Source: Pseudomonas putida (lineage in GTDB: Bacteria > Pseudomonadota > Gammaproteobacteria > Pseudomonadales > Pseudomonadaceae). From it: DNA of 64,000 nucleotides. Position numbers and translations under genes: made by a program. Shown piece by piece: positions 26,469 to 35,198 of this stretch. Numbering within the stretch: position 1 is the stretch's first letter; each line of letters starts with the position of its first letter. A model generated the notes under the pieces. The model was not told where the DNA came from, did no database searches, and saw nothing but the letters and a program-made list of their open reading frames with translations. The stretch is taken from assembly GCA_041879295.1 (NCBI GenBank), contig CP047152.1:2485501-2549500 (forward strand), written 5' to 3'.

Positions 26469-27437
26469 ATGTTCACTCCGAGTTCCATTCCCTATCAGCG
26501 ACAACCGGGCTTTCAGCGCACTTACCGTCAAGGTCGGTTGAGCCTGGGCCTTTTCCTCCCCCTCGAAGCCTTTAGCGGTGATATGCCGAGTATGGCTGGC
26601 CAGGTGAGCCTGGCCCAAAGAGCCGAAAAGCTAGGTTTCGCTGCCCTTTGGTTTCGCGATGTACCGTTACGTGACCCTAGTTTCGGTGATACCGGTCAGG
26701 TCTTCGATCCTTGGGTCTACCTGGGTTTCATGGCGGCACACACGCATTCGATTGCGCTGGGTACCGCCTCGGTCATCCTGCCAATCCGCAACCCTCTTCA
26801 CACCGCGAAGGCGGCCACCAGTGTAGATCAACTCAGTGGTGGCCGCCTGTTATTAGGCGTGGCTTCCGGGGACCGACCTGTAGAGTTTCCCGCATTCGGT
26901 GTAGATCCGGAGCAGCGTGACAGAATGTTCCGCGAATACCTAGAGGTATTTCGCCAGGTTCAGCGCAGCAGTTTCGTGCCTTTGACCTGGTCCGGCGGCA
27001 CGCTTGAGGGCTGCGATCTGATTCCCAAGCCGACCACAGCGGAAATTCCATTCTTCGTCACCGGTCATAGCCGCCAGACGCTGGATTGGATTGCCCGCTG
27101 CAGTCATGGCTGGATCAGTTATCCGCGTGCGCCGAAGACTCAGCAACTGATTGTCGAGAACTGGCGCACTGCAGTGCATACCGAATGTGGTGAGCTGTTC
27201 AAACCCTTCACCCAGTCGCTATACATCGACCTGACGGACAACTCGCAGATACCCCCTCGACCGATCCACCTCGGCTATCAATTAGGGCGATATCATCTGA
27301 TCTCACTGCTGCAACACTTACAGGAGATCGGCGTCAACCATGTGATCATCAACTTGAAGTACGGGCAACGCCCCGCTGGCGAGGTCCTCGAGGAGCTCGG
27401 TCAGTTCGTTCTGCCTGACTTCATCCTGTCTACGTGA
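26469..27437 (+). CDS. LLM-class flavin-dependent oxidoreductase
   Basis: 322 aa with GGAGG six bases before the ATG. Luciferase-like TIM barrel: LSLGLFLPLEAF at the first strand, AQRAEKLGFAALWFRDVP, IALGTASVILPIRNPLHTAK and DQLSGGRLLLGVASGDRP, all standard for this family. These enzymes use reduced FMN or F420 to oxidise small organic substrates; pseudomonads use FMN. No flavin reductase adjoins it. The substrate is unknown. Confidence 0.9.
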   Translation: MFTPSSIPYQRQPGFQRTYRQGRLSLGLFLPLEAFSGDMPSMAGQVSLAQRAEKLGFAALWFRDVPLRDPSFGDTGQVFDPWVYLGFMAAHTHSIALGTASVILPIRNPLHTAKAATSVDQLSGGRLLLGVASGDRPVEFPAFGVDPEQRDRMFREYLEVFRQVQRSSFVPLTWSGGTLEGCDLIPKPTTAEIPFFVTGHSRQTLDWIARCSHGWISYPRAPKTQQLIVENWRTAVHTECGELFKPFTQSLYIDLTDNSQIPPRPIHLGYQLGRYHLISLLQHLQEIGVNHVIINLKYGQRPAGEVLEELGQFVLPDFILST

Positions 27438-27538
27438 GGCGGCACGGGGCACGAATGCTACGCCCCGAGCTTTCTATCCGGTCACCGCGCCGGGCGCGAG
27501 ACGGCGATATGGCCGCCGCCACACCCGGTGACCAATAC

Positions 27539-28426
27539 CTAGTGAAAGAAGGCCAGGGTACGAACTTCGATACTTTCGCGTGGCGGGGCTCCCGGCGGCG
27601 TATGGGGGAGCTGGAAGGCGGCATGGGGGGTGAAGCGGGCACGGCCGTCGTGACGCGAGTCATAACCCTTGATCAGCAAGACTTCGTCACGGCGCATCTC
27701 CGGAAAATAGTACCAGCGCTGGTGAGTATTGTAGGCGAGGTGATAAATTTCCCCGATGCGATCCGGATAGACCAAGTCGGTAGCCAGCAGATCATTGGGG
27801 GCGAGCGTCGAGGCGTCCAGCACCGCCAACGGCGAGCGCTTGACAGGGCCGCTTATCGGGCGCCAGACGTTGATCTGAGCGACTGACATCGCTGCCATTG
27901 CGGCGGCTTGTTCCGCGCCCAGTACTTCCCGGATACGCTCAGGCCCCGAGTGTTCGGTGTAGTCATTGTGCACACGGCTGGCTGGGCCGCGAAAATCCCG
28001 CCGTTCGGCGTCACTGCGCCTGGTGTGGTCGAAGATCACGACCCGGCTCGCGCCCGTCAATTGCTTGATCAAGGCCTTTATCTCGTCATAGTAGACCTTT
28101 ACTACCGAGGTATCGTCGTAGAGATCGTCTACCACCGTCTCTCGCCGGTGGAGTTCAAACCCCTGCTTGTCCAGTGAAAGGCTGTCGGCTAACGGACGTC
28201 CGTTTTGTATCTTGACTTCGCGCTCCTCCTGCTCGGCAAAGTAGTGAGCCTCACTGTCACCGGTCAAAGCCTCGGTATGTATATAGGGCTTTGCATTTTG
28301 CCTGACCAGGTAGGTGAGTTTCGTGAGAACGCTATCGGGCATATCAATTGTGCATTTCAAGTAATACCTCCCGTTCTGCTGGCCGTACTCGGCGTGGTGG
28401 CGCTGTGGCGGCGATGTGGCTGGCAT
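27539..28426 (-). CDS. CmcJ/NvfI-family oxidoreductase
   Basis: 295 aa matching the CmcJ/NvfI group of non-haem iron 2-oxoglutarate-type enzymes. Visible features: VVIFDHTRRSD, RVHNDYTEHSGPERI with the iron-site histidine/aspartate, INVWRPISGPVKRSPLAVLD, and a C-terminal DEVLLIKGYDSRHDGRARFTPHAAF with a second histidine. Family members hydroxylate or modify secondary metabolites (cephamycin, novofumigatonin), but bacterial homologues are mostly uncharacterised. It is convergent with the luciferase-like gene and has no biosynthetic neighbours. Confidence 0.85.
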   Translation of the reverse strand: MPATSPPQRHHAEYGQQNGRYYLKCTIDMPDSVLTKLTYLVRQNAKPYIHTEALTGDSEAHYFAEQEEREVKIQNGRPLADSLSLDKQGFELHRRETVVDDLYDDTSVVKVYYDEIKALIKQLTGASRVVIFDHTRRSDAERRDFRGPASRVHNDYTEHSGPERIREVLGAEQAAAMAAMSVAQINVWRPISGPVKRSPLAVLDASTLAPNDLLATDLVYPDRIGEIYHLAYNTHQRWYYFPEMRRDEVLLIKGYDSRHDGRARFTPHAAFQLPHTPPGAPPRESIEVRTLAFFH

Positions 28427-28730
28427 GTAGGCTCGCTCTCAATCATATGCCCTCGAACAGACGCATTAAATGCCCTCCAGGCGCAAGCCCTCCAAGAGTG
28501 ACAAGTGGCTATCCACAACTTTGCTGTCAGCAGGAGAAAGCTTGGAATCTGCAAGAGGCGGATACTTGCCCAGGCCTTCCCCCGTTTCGTGAGTCGAAAG
28601 GATGGCACCACTGCTGTTCACGTACATGCCGTGTAGCATGACCTGCGTGTCTGCGGCGGAAGCTTCGTTAGCACCCATTTTCAATGGTTTGCCCAATTGA
28701 CAGCGCGTGTTCCAGTCAGGTGCGTGCTGA
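28427..28730. other. Gap with a weak short frame
   Basis: A minus-strand frame of about 70 codons (from about 28678 to 28466, beginning MGANEASAADTQVML) is readable but has no clear ribosome-binding site and no recognised family. I do not call it a gene. Confidence 0.3.
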
Positions 28731-28837
28731 TTAGCTCCGGCCCTGCAAATGGTGGATCTCACCATGAACGACATATGCCGCCATGGGGGGGCCGTCGAGC
28801 ACCAGCAGGTCGGCCTGCTTACCTGGCTCGAGCGTGC
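28731..28837 (-). pseudogene. C-terminal tail of an amidohydrolase gene
   Basis: Thirty-five codons read TLEPGKQADLLVLDGPPMAA and end in HHLQGRS stop, the characteristic end of imidazolonepropionase-like metal-dependent amidohydrolases, where this strand returns to the small beta domain. The reading breaks down just upstream, so the catalytic barrel is gone. Confidence 0.7.
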
Positions 28838-29301
28838 AGACTGGTATGGGCGCCAGCGGCGCAGTAGATCACTGGGGCAGGGATCAAAGCTGCAATGGCG
28901 CTCGGCGCCTGCGGTGCGCAGCTTGGCACAGCCTTTATCCTCTGCCCTGAGACATCCGCAAACGCTGCCTACCGGGAAGCAATGAAAAGCCATCGCGCCT
29001 ATCACACCCAGGTTACCAGTGTGATTTCTGGGCGACCTGCCCGGGGCATGGTCAATCGGAACTTCACGGATCTACCTTCGGATCACGCCTCTATACCGGC
29101 ATAGGCATCACTTTCGAATCCTTATCGAGGCGAGATAAATGAACTGCTTAACAAGGGACTATAGTGGCATATTGCTCTGCTGACCCGCCAGAGCGAAGAA
29201 GAAGCCCAGACGAACCGGACCTGTGGCATTAGAACGGGGCTGCCTAATGGATGCCATACCAGACTGGGGGAACAGGGCACACGTGGTTTCCCGATGACAC
29301 G
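28838..29301. other. Unassigned decayed DNA
   Basis: No supported gene. It holds the upstream ruins of the amidohydrolase gene and the breakpoint DNA downstream of the truncated AAA gene. Confidence 0.4.
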
Positions 29302-30564
29302 TCATCCTCTCTCTCGAATTCTGCTGGAAGCGGGGAGCGGTGCAGTTTGGTGCGAGAGTCTAGGCAAAGTGAAAAAAATCTCAGGGTAAGTGAAAAGCCA
29401 CGGTGGTGCACCGATGAGGCGCTGGTCGGCATGCTCTGCGCTGAATTCCGACATGTCGAAACGGATATAAGCGCTTTCGTCGCCGAACAGCAGGCTGGTC
29501 ATGGTTTTGGCCAGCTCGGTCTTGCCCACCCCGGTCGGCCCAGCCAGGAAGGCTACGCCACGTGGACGGTTACCCTTGCGGCTGGCGCCGACGCCGGTCA
29601 TCGCCCGCTTGACGATGTCGAGCATGTGGGTCACAGCGTGGTCCTGGCCTTTTACCCGTTGGTGCACCAGTTCTTCGCCCTTGCGAATGCGCTGGCGATC
29701 GATACGCAGCCAGGGGTCTTCGGTGACACCCACTTTATACCGGCGCACGGCATCAGCGATCTGCACCATGGGCACACCTTCGACCCGTGCGAGTTGCGCG
29801 ATGGCGCTGAGGTCGAGCAGCAGCAGGCCCTCGGTATTCTGTACGAAGGCCTCCGCAGCCTGAGCGAGCGCGTCCTGACTCGCCTCCTGGCTACCGGCGA
29901 GCCCCTTGAGCAGCGCCGGCGCCAGGGCGCGGCGGGTCAGTTGGTCAGGTTTGGAGACGGGAATGTGGCGAATCCGGGGGTTGTCGACCAGCAGCCAGTC
30001 CGGCAGGTCGCCTTCTTTCTCCACCAGCCACAGCAGCGTATTGAAGAATGGCTTGCGCGTTTGTGGCTGGGGCCGGCTGCGCGCCTGGTGGGCATGCACC
30101 AAGGCCTGAGTGAACAGCTGATGCTCGGCCGCGTTCAGGGAATCGCTACGTACCGCAAGGCGCGAGGCGAAGTCGATGATCAGGGCGACAGGCGTATCGG
30201 TGTGGGCCAGCAGCCGCTGCATGGTGGCGGCCAGCAGGTCGATACCCGCAGACGCGGCGCCGTTCACCGGGGTCAGGCCGAGTTCCTGGAGCAGGGCTTG
30301 GCCCGGTGCCGGGTCGCTGCCGGGCTTGCCAAGCACCCGAAAACCAACCACAGGGTCCCAAGCCAGCACATGGCCATAGCCGGTGTCGAGCAAGGCGTTG
30401 CACAGGGTCTGGTTGAAGCTCTGGGCCGTGACCGTGCCAGGAACGACCTCACAAGCCTGGAGGTCGCGGATGTTGCCCGACAGGACGAATTGGCTTTTCA
30501 GTGGCAGGAAGCGGACGAGGTCACGCATCCAGCGCGGGGTTTGAAACGGTGTAGTCCCTGACAT
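29302..30564 (-). pseudogene. AAA+ ATPase (ClpB/ClpX-type core) truncated after Walker A region
   Basis: From an ATG at 30564 the first ~385 residues look intact: an N-terminal region with MRDLVRFLPLKSQFVLSGNI, then an AAA+ domain with AGPTGVGKTELAKTM and FDMSEFSAEHADQRLIGAPP. At about 29407 the similarity stops in the middle of the usual GAPPGYVGY motif and the frame continues for 35 unrelated residues to a stop. Walker B, sensor motifs and the C-terminal lid are missing, so it cannot hydrolyse ATP normally. It appears to be a chromosomal gene cut by the rearrangement that brought in the DNA to its left. Confidence 0.75.
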
Positions 30565-30817
30565 GATCAACTCGTCTAGGTTGGATCCTTGGCAGGGTAT
30601 TGGTCCTTGCGCGTATTTTCCAGTATTGCCGTCTGAAAGTTCAGCGCGTTGTAGGGCAGCATTTCAAGAATGCCTCGATACGTAACGAGGATGGCAACCA
30701 GACAAGTGCATGAGGTCAGCAATGGTAGACTTCGGCGCTGATTCAAGGAACTGTGTGTGGTGCTATGGGATAGCGGCGCAGGCTGTAATAATGGAGGGCA
30801 ATTACAAGGGCCATGTC

Positions 30818-31231
30818 ATGCTGACCATCACCAATAACGTGCACCTGCCGGATGCCGACATCGAACTGACATACATTCGCGCGCAAGGCGCGGGTGGGCA
30901 GAATGTCAACAAGGTGTCCAGCGCGGTGCACCTGCGCTTCGACATCCCGGCCTCGTCGCTGCCCGAGTTTTACAAGGAGCGGCTGTTAGGGTTGCGTGAC
31001 AGTCGCATTACCGGTGACGGCGTGTTGATCATCAAGGCCCAGCAGTACCGCACCCAGGAGCAGAACCGCGCTGACGCACTGGCGCGTCTTGCCGAGTTGA
31101 TCATCGCTGCCGGCAAGACCGAGAAAAAACGCCGCCCCACCAAGCCGACCCTCGGCTCGAAGACCCGCCGGCTCGAAGGAAAAGCCAGACGCAGCACTAT
31201 CAAGATGGGGCGGGGCAAGGTGGAGTTCTAG
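30818..31231 (+). CDS. arfB: Alternative ribosome-rescue factor B (peptidyl-tRNA hydrolase ArfB/YaeJ)
   Basis: 137 aa from the ATG at 30818 (AAGGG about 8 bases upstream); the frame is open further upstream but the family begins here. GGQ catalytic motif at residues 26-28 in RAQGAGGQNVNKVSS, and a basic C-terminal tail (KKRRPTKPTLGSKTRRLEGK) that enters the empty mRNA channel of stalled ribosomes. It releases peptides from non-stop ribosomes. A MITE-like element lies right after its stop codon. Confidence 0.95.
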   Translation: MLTITNNVHLPDADIELTYIRAQGAGGQNVNKVSSAVHLRFDIPASSLPEFYKERLLGLRDSRITGDGVLIIKAQQYRTQEQNRADALARLAELIIAAGKTEKKRRPTKPTLGSKTRRLEGKARRSTIKMGRGKVEF

Positions 31232-31234
31232 GCG

Positions 31235-31380
31235 CTGTACGAAAAGTCTTGAGACGCAGGTCAGGCAAGGCGAAAACAGCCGAGGAACGGCCGGGGTCGC
31301 GCCCGACTGTACTGGAGTACATGAGCATTCCGAGGCTGTTTTCAACGCAGCATGAACAAGTATCAAGGCTTTTCGTACAG
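31235..31380. repeat. 146-bp MITE-like element with 18-bp terminal inverted repeats
   Basis: The ends CTGTACGAAAAGTCTTGA (31235-31252) and, reversed, CTGTACGAAAAGCCTTGA (31363-31380) differ at one base. The interior has no reading frame. Size and structure fit a non-autonomous miniature element; no matching transposase with these ends is in the window. It sits 3 bases after the arfB stop and could form a large hairpin acting as terminator. Confidence 0.7.
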
Positions 31381-31440
31381 AGCCTGGGCTCTGCAGTGCG
31401 GCTGCATCAAGCGCATGTGCGGCTGGCTAAAACAGAGTGT

Positions 31441-31485
31441 CAGATGAACAGCCCGCCCGACGACGCCTAAAGACTGTCAGGATCC
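31441..31485. repeat. Partial copy of the mexT 3' end region (left)
   Basis: This segment matches the intact mexT stop-codon region at 52875-52919 over about 45 bases with scattered mismatches (AACAGCC-GCCCGACG-C, then CCTAAAGACT-TCAGG). It includes the stop-codon position (31467-31469) and sequence downstream of the gene, so it is more than chance. Confidence 0.55.
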
Positions 31486-31489
31486 CAAG

Positions 31490-31777
31490 GTAACAGCCGC
31501 ATCCGCGAGTTCAGCTACCTGCAAAAGGATTACCCGGACAGCGACAAATTCACCCCTGTATTTCTCCGCGCCGAGTGATGTGCGTGACGTCGCCTTTCAG
31601 ATCGAAAACCCGCGCGAGTTCCAGGGTCTCGAAGACAGCCAATGGATGTATTTGCCGGTCAGCCGACAGACCCGAAGGATTTCCACCACCGACAAACGCG
31701 GGGCGTTCATGGGTAGCGACTACTCCTATGCCGACCTCGACCAGATCGACAGCATTGTCATCCAGCGGCTTCATTAG
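31490..31777 (+). pseudogene. Fragment of an outer-membrane lipoprotein-sorting (LolA-like) gene
   Basis: Two frames joined by a shift near 31565 read SRIREFSYLQKDYPDSDKFT and then SDVRDVAFQIENP ... DSQWMYLPVSRQTRRISTTD and KRGAFMGSDYSYADLDQI. This is the middle of the lipoprotein-sorting domain proteins usually encoded beside MMPL/RND transporters. No start, and the C-terminal half is missing. Roughly 150 bases after it have no gene. Confidence 0.7.
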
Positions 31778-31953
31778 CATTTTGCTGGTCACGCTGATTT
31801 CGCCGTGGTTCTTTGCCGCGATTGTGCCGCAGCCAGCAGTGCAAGAGGGTGAGCAGCCGGGGGGGTGGGGCTGTGCCAGGCTAAATCGCCGTGGCGCCTG
31901 CGTGCAGAAAACGGCACCGTGCGCCATGGCCGTTCAGGGGCAGCGGAGCGGAT

Positions 31954-32337
31954 TCAGCGGGCTCTTTCCAGGTGTTCGAACTGGCATTGCATCTGAGCAT
32001 CTTTGAGGCTCAGCTCAAACTCAACCAAGCCGTCATGCACTTGCTGCAATGTCTGGATCTGCCCCATCAATTCCTGCTTTTTGTTATCGATGGCCTGCAT
32101 GGCCAGATCCCAGGGCAGCTCCTGGCCGTGATGATCCTGCAGAATGGCCCGCATTTCCTTGAGTTTGAAACCGAGTTGCTGAGCGCATTTGATGAAGGTC
32201 AGCAGCTCTACGCTTTGCTGGCTGTAGATGCGGTACTTGCCTTCGCGCTGCGGTGGGGGCAGCAGGCCGATTTCTTCGTAATGTCGAATGCTTTTGACGG
32301 TGGTGCCCGACAGCTGGGCCGCTTTGCCGATGTACAT
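31954..32337 (-). CDS. MerR-family transcriptional regulator
   Basis: 127 aa. N-terminal winged HTH (MYIGKAAQLSGTTVKSIRHY, EEIGLLPPPQREGKYRIYS) and a C-terminal dimerisation coiled coil (QELMGQIQTLQQVHDGLVEF). No metal-binding cysteine cluster, so it is of the organic-ligand or redox type rather than a metal sensor. It lies downstream of, and in the same direction as, the quinone reductase gene with a 165-bp gap, in which its promoter or a shared transcript would run. It probably controls that gene. Confidence 0.9.
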   Translation of the reverse strand: MYIGKAAQLSGTTVKSIRHYEEIGLLPPPQREGKYRIYSQQSVELLTFIKCAQQLGFKLKEMRAILQDHHGQELPWDLAMQAIDNKKQELMGQIQTLQQVHDGLVEFELSLKDAQMQCQFEHLERAR

Positions 32338-32502
32338 GAAAGTCCCTTTTTTGACGCATCAGAAGCGAAAAGATGTCGCGTGCTCGTACAGGCGCGCGAC
32401 ATCTTTGCACGAGCATCAGGGTGTGGGAAGCCAAGTTGGACAAGGTGTCACAGCAGGGAGGCTCGGCTGGGCAGCGCAGGGGCACGGCCCGACCGGGGCC
32501 GA

Positions 32503-33081
32503 TCAGCGGCTGGCGACTGCCTGGACTTGTTTGAGCCAGGCTTCGCGCTGTTCCGGCTTGGAGCCCAATACCGGACCGAATGTCAGGGTTTTCAGGGGGG
32601 TTATGCCGCAGAACTCCAGGGTGGTCTTGCGTATTTGGTGCAGGCCCGGCATGCGATACACCCACCGGTAGTACCACGGCGGCGTGTCCATGGTCACCAA
32701 AAGGTGAGCCGTGCGGCCCTTGAGCAGCTTATCCGGGAAAGGCGAGCCCTTGCGGTACTTGAAGGCAAAACCGGGCAGAAACACGCGGTCGAAGAACCCC
32801 TTGAGCAACCCCGGAATGCCGCCCCACCAGATCGGGTACACCAATGTCAGGTGTTCGGCCCAGGTAATGTCGTTCTGTGCGTCGATCAAATCGGGCTCAA
32901 GCAACTGGATCTGGTTATAGCCATCGTGCAAGACCGGATCGAAATCCAGGGTGCCCAGGCGCAGCAGGCGCACCTCATGGCCTGCTTGCGTGGCGGCCTC
33001 GACATAACGTTCGGACACAGCGCCGCAAAAGCTGTTGTTCGAAGGGTGGCCGAGGATTACGAGCATGCGTTTGCGCTTCAT
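32503..33081 (-). CDS. NAD(P)H:quinone oxidoreductase, flavodoxin-like fold
   Basis: 192 aa from the ATG at 33081 (MKRKRMLVILGHP), with GGAG upstream. Flavodoxin-like NQO family: ILGHPSNNSFCGA near the FMN phosphate site, LVYPIWWGGIPGLLKGFFDR (the signature W-W-x-x-P-x-x-L-K-G-x-x-D) and ITPLKTLTFGPV. It reduces quinones by two electrons with FAD/FMN, avoiding semiquinone radicals. It is adjacent to a MerR regulator in the same orientation, a common redox-responsive arrangement. Confidence 0.9.
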   Translation of the reverse strand: MKRKRMLVILGHPSNNSFCGAVSERYVEAATQAGHEVRLLRLGTLDFDPVLHDGYNQIQLLEPDLIDAQNDITWAEHLTLVYPIWWGGIPGLLKGFFDRVFLPGFAFKYRKGSPFPDKLLKGRTAHLLVTMDTPPWYYRWVYRMPGLHQIRKTTLEFCGITPLKTLTFGPVLGSKPEQREAWLKQVQAVASR

Positions 33082-33305
33082 GACAAACTCCAGGTAATGA
33101 AGTGCCAAGGGTAAAGTCTGCCCCTTACGGTAGAGTCAAGCCTTGCCGGTTAGTGGTAGAGACAGACAGTCCAGCAGCGCTCGGGTGTCGCCCGGCAAAC
33201 CGTCGAATGAGGGGGCGCAGAAACGCAATGTGCGTTACGAGTGGATTACAGTGGAAGCACCAAGGGGGGGAGTCGAACGTGCAATCCCTCACCCAGTCGC
33301 GCAGC

Positions 33306-33734
33306 TTATGCTTTGGGCTCGTCCCAGTCATCAGGAGGGTTGCCGCGGCCCAGCATCTTCTCGAATACGGCGTAGGGATCGGATTTTCTGCCTGCGGACT
33401 GTAGAGTATTTTCGTCGTTGCCCCATGCGTAGACGATGACCTTGGACCTTGAGTCGTAGCGAAAGAACAGCCGAAAGCGCCTACCGATTTTCGCCCGCCG
33501 CCAATGTCGGTAGGCGGTGCCTAGCGTGTTGCCTTGGCGGAACTCGTCACGGCCCGGGTCGGCAGGCACAGCCTCCATGATCAGATGGCTTAATGCCCGA
33601 AACAGCTTGACGTTGGCGTTGCTTTCAAAACCTTGTGGGTCGTTCTGCGCGGCCTGGGCGGCGGCTTCTTGCAATTTGCGTAGCTGTAAAGTCACACCTT
33701 CATGGAACAACAGTGTCCAGCCATGTCGCAGTAT
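33306..33734 (-). pseudogene. yhaV: YhaV-type toxin, copy 1, start codon lost
   Basis: Nearly identical to copy 2 but its ATG has become ATA (33732-33734), and 11 residues before the final DWDEPKA are missing relative to copy 2. The rest (LFHEGVTLQLRKLQEAAAQ, RRAKIGRRFRLFFRYDSRSK) is open. Without a proper start the ribonuclease toxin should be little made, unless a downstream TTG is used. Confidence 0.8.
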
Positions 33735-34049
33735 CAGATCGCGACCTCACCGTCGATATCTTCGTCCAGATTTACATCGTGACCCGCATTGGCGAGCATG
33801 GTTTGGGCCAGGTTTCCGGCAGGGTGGTGAGGTTGCGCCCGCTTCGGATATCAGCCTCCAGCAAACCCAGGAACGCACCGATGGCAGGGTCCTCATGGAT
33901 GGCTTCTACGCGGCTGACCACGACTTCCCCGGCGTGTACGTCGAATGCGATCTTGCCATCCGTGTTGAGGCCTAAAAGCTGGCGAACGGACTTGGGCACT
34001 GTCACCTGCCCCTTCGAGGTCAACGTGGCGATTTCGTGGAGGCAGGCAT
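33734..34049 (-). pseudogene. prlF: PrlF-type antitoxin, copy 1, with two frameshifts
   Basis: Compared with copy 2, one base is missing just after the start (near 34040, so the ATG at 34049 reads out of frame) and another near 33810-33818 after NLTTLPE, which replaces the C-terminal 25 residues. The middle (EIATLTSKGQVTVPKSVRQ) is a clear AbrB/SpoVT-like swapped-hairpin domain. An alternative upstream TTG at 34083 would read through the first shift but not repair the second. Confidence 0.85.
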
Positions 34050-34190
34050 GAGCGTTCTCCCGGACGTATTGATTGAATGGCAAGGAATAATCCTTACACG
34101 GTCAATCTTGGTTTTCTGCTGATCAAGCATAGGCGGGGAGGACGCTCAGTAGCGCCGCAGGATGAGTTACATCACTTCCAGGGACACGAT

Positions 34191-34231
34191 CCTCTAAAGG
34201 CTCTCAGGGTCCCCAAAGAACATTTGGACAT
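34191..34231. repeat. Partial copy of the mexT 3' end (middle)
   Basis: On the minus strand it reads VQMFFGDPESL stop, matching the last residues of intact MexT (IQMFFGDPESL stop) encoded from 52901. Similarity ends beyond about 34231. It lies exactly between the two toxin-antitoxin units. Confidence 0.75.
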
Positions 34232-34264
34232 TCATATAAATCAAATGGTTATGAATGAGAAATT

Positions 34265-34287
34265 GGATTTGTACCCGCAGATGTACC
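34265..34287. other. Motif shared with the DNA downstream of mexT
   Basis: TACCCGCAGATGTACCCCT here resembles TACCCTCAGATGTGCCCCT near 52798-52816. Both lie close to a mexT 3' end. They may be remains of an attachment region of an integrative element; no integrase is encoded nearby. Confidence 0.35.
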
Positions 34288-34372
34288 CCTTTTTACAGCA
34301 GCTGCGAGTGGATTACAGTGGACGCCCCGGGGCTGGCGCAGAACGTGCAATTCCCTCGCCCATTTGCACAAC

Positions 34373-34834
34373 TTATGCTTTGGGCTCGTCCCAGTCGCTA
34401 AGCGTCGCAGCAGTCAGCGCGTCCCAGTCATCAGGAGGGTTGCCGCGCCCCAGCATCTTCTCGAATACGGCGTAGGGATCGGATTTGCTGCCTGCAGACC
34501 GGAGGGTATTTTCGTCGTTGACCCATGCATAGACGATGACCTTGGATCTTGAGTCGTAGCGGAAGAACAGCCGAAAGCGCCTACCGATCTTTGCTCGCCG
34601 CCAATGTCGGTAGGCGGTGCCCAGCGTGTTGCCTTGGCGGAACTCATCACGGCCCGGGTCGGCAGGCACGGCCTCCATGATCAGATGGCTCAATGCCCGA
34701 AACAGCTTGACGTTGGCGTTGCTCTCAAAACCTTGCGGGTCGTTCTGCTCAGCCCGGGCGGCGGCTTCTTGCAATTTGCGTAGCTGTAAAGTCACACCTT
34801 CATGGAACAACAGTGTCCAGCCATGTCGCAGCAT
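34373..34834 (-). CDS. yhaV: YhaV-type ribonuclease toxin, copy 2
   Basis: 153 aa (E. coli YhaV is 154). Begins MLRHGWTLLFHEGVTLQL and includes KLFRALSHLIMEAVPADPGR and RRAKIGRRFRLFFRYDSRSK, the family core. YhaV is a RelE-fold ribosome-dependent ribonuclease held inactive by PrlF. Its ATG overlaps the antitoxin stop by one base (TGATG), giving coupled translation. It appears functional, unlike copy 1. Confidence 0.9.
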   Translation of the reverse strand: MLRHGWTLLFHEGVTLQLRKLQEAAARAEQNDPQGFESNANVKLFRALSHLIMEAVPADPGRDEFRQGNTLGTAYRHWRRAKIGRRFRLFFRYDSRSKVIVYAWVNDENTLRSAGSKSDPYAVFEKMLGRGNPPDDWDALTAATLSDWDEPKA

Positions 34835-35151
34835 CAGATCGCGACCTCACCATCGATATCTTCGTCCAGGTTTACAGGGTGGTTTGCGTTGGCGAGCAGG
34901 GTTTGCGCCAAGTCTTCCGGCAGAGTGGTGAGGTTGCGGCCGCCTCGGATATCAGCCTCCAGCAAACCCAGGAACGCACCGATGGCAGGGTCTTCGTGGG
35001 TGGTTTCTACGCGGCTGACCACGATTTCACCCCCGCGCACGTCGAATGCAATTTTGCCACCAGTGTCAATGCCCAAAAGCTGGCGAACGGATTTGGGCAG
35101 TGTGACCTGTCCCTTAGAGGTCAACGTGGCGATTTCGTGGATGGCAGGCAT
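34834..35151 (-). CDS. prlF: PrlF-type antitoxin, copy 2
   Basis: 105 aa from an ATG with GGGAG upstream. N-terminal AbrB/SpoVT DNA-binding fold (HEIATLTSKGQVTLPKSVRQ), then a helix (IGAFLGLLEADIRGGRNL) and a C-terminal acidic tail (NLDEDIDGEVAI) likely to wrap the toxin. PrlF neutralises YhaV and represses the pair. The operator is probably the AAGGAATAATCCTT palindrome at 35185-35198. Confidence 0.9.
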   Translation of the reverse strand: MPAIHEIATLTSKGQVTLPKSVRQLLGIDTGGKIAFDVRGGEIVVSRVETTHEDPAIGAFLGLLEADIRGGRNLTTLPEDLAQTLLANANHPVNLDEDIDGEVAI

Positions 35152-35184
35152 GAGTGTTCTCCCGGATGTATTGATCGGATGGTA

Positions 35185-35198
35185 AGGAATAATCCTTA
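35185..35198. promoter_or_regulatory. Candidate prlF/yhaV operator palindrome
   Basis: AAGGATTATTCCTT on the minus strand is a near-perfect palindrome about 35 bases before the antitoxin start, and it is conserved in the damaged unit at 34082-34095. PrlF-type proteins bind such repeats in their own promoters. Confidence 0.45.

Larger units (their letters stand above)
33239..34190. repeat. Tandem duplication of a toxin-antitoxin cassette, unit 1 (decayed)
   Basis: Starts with CGAGTGGATTACAGTGGA and ends with CACTTCCAGGGACACGAT, exactly like unit 2 at 34305-35290. The units match nearly base for base through both genes and their promoter side, with small indels. Unit 1 carries the mutations; unit 2 is intact. 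Confidence 0.85.

Noticed and set aside
33245..33300. Possible tRNA T-arm (GTTCGACTCC on the minus strand) at the edge of the toxin-antitoxin duplication
   Set aside because: The flanking bases do not pair as a T-stem, no anticodon arm or acceptor stem could be built, and unit 2 does not conserve it.
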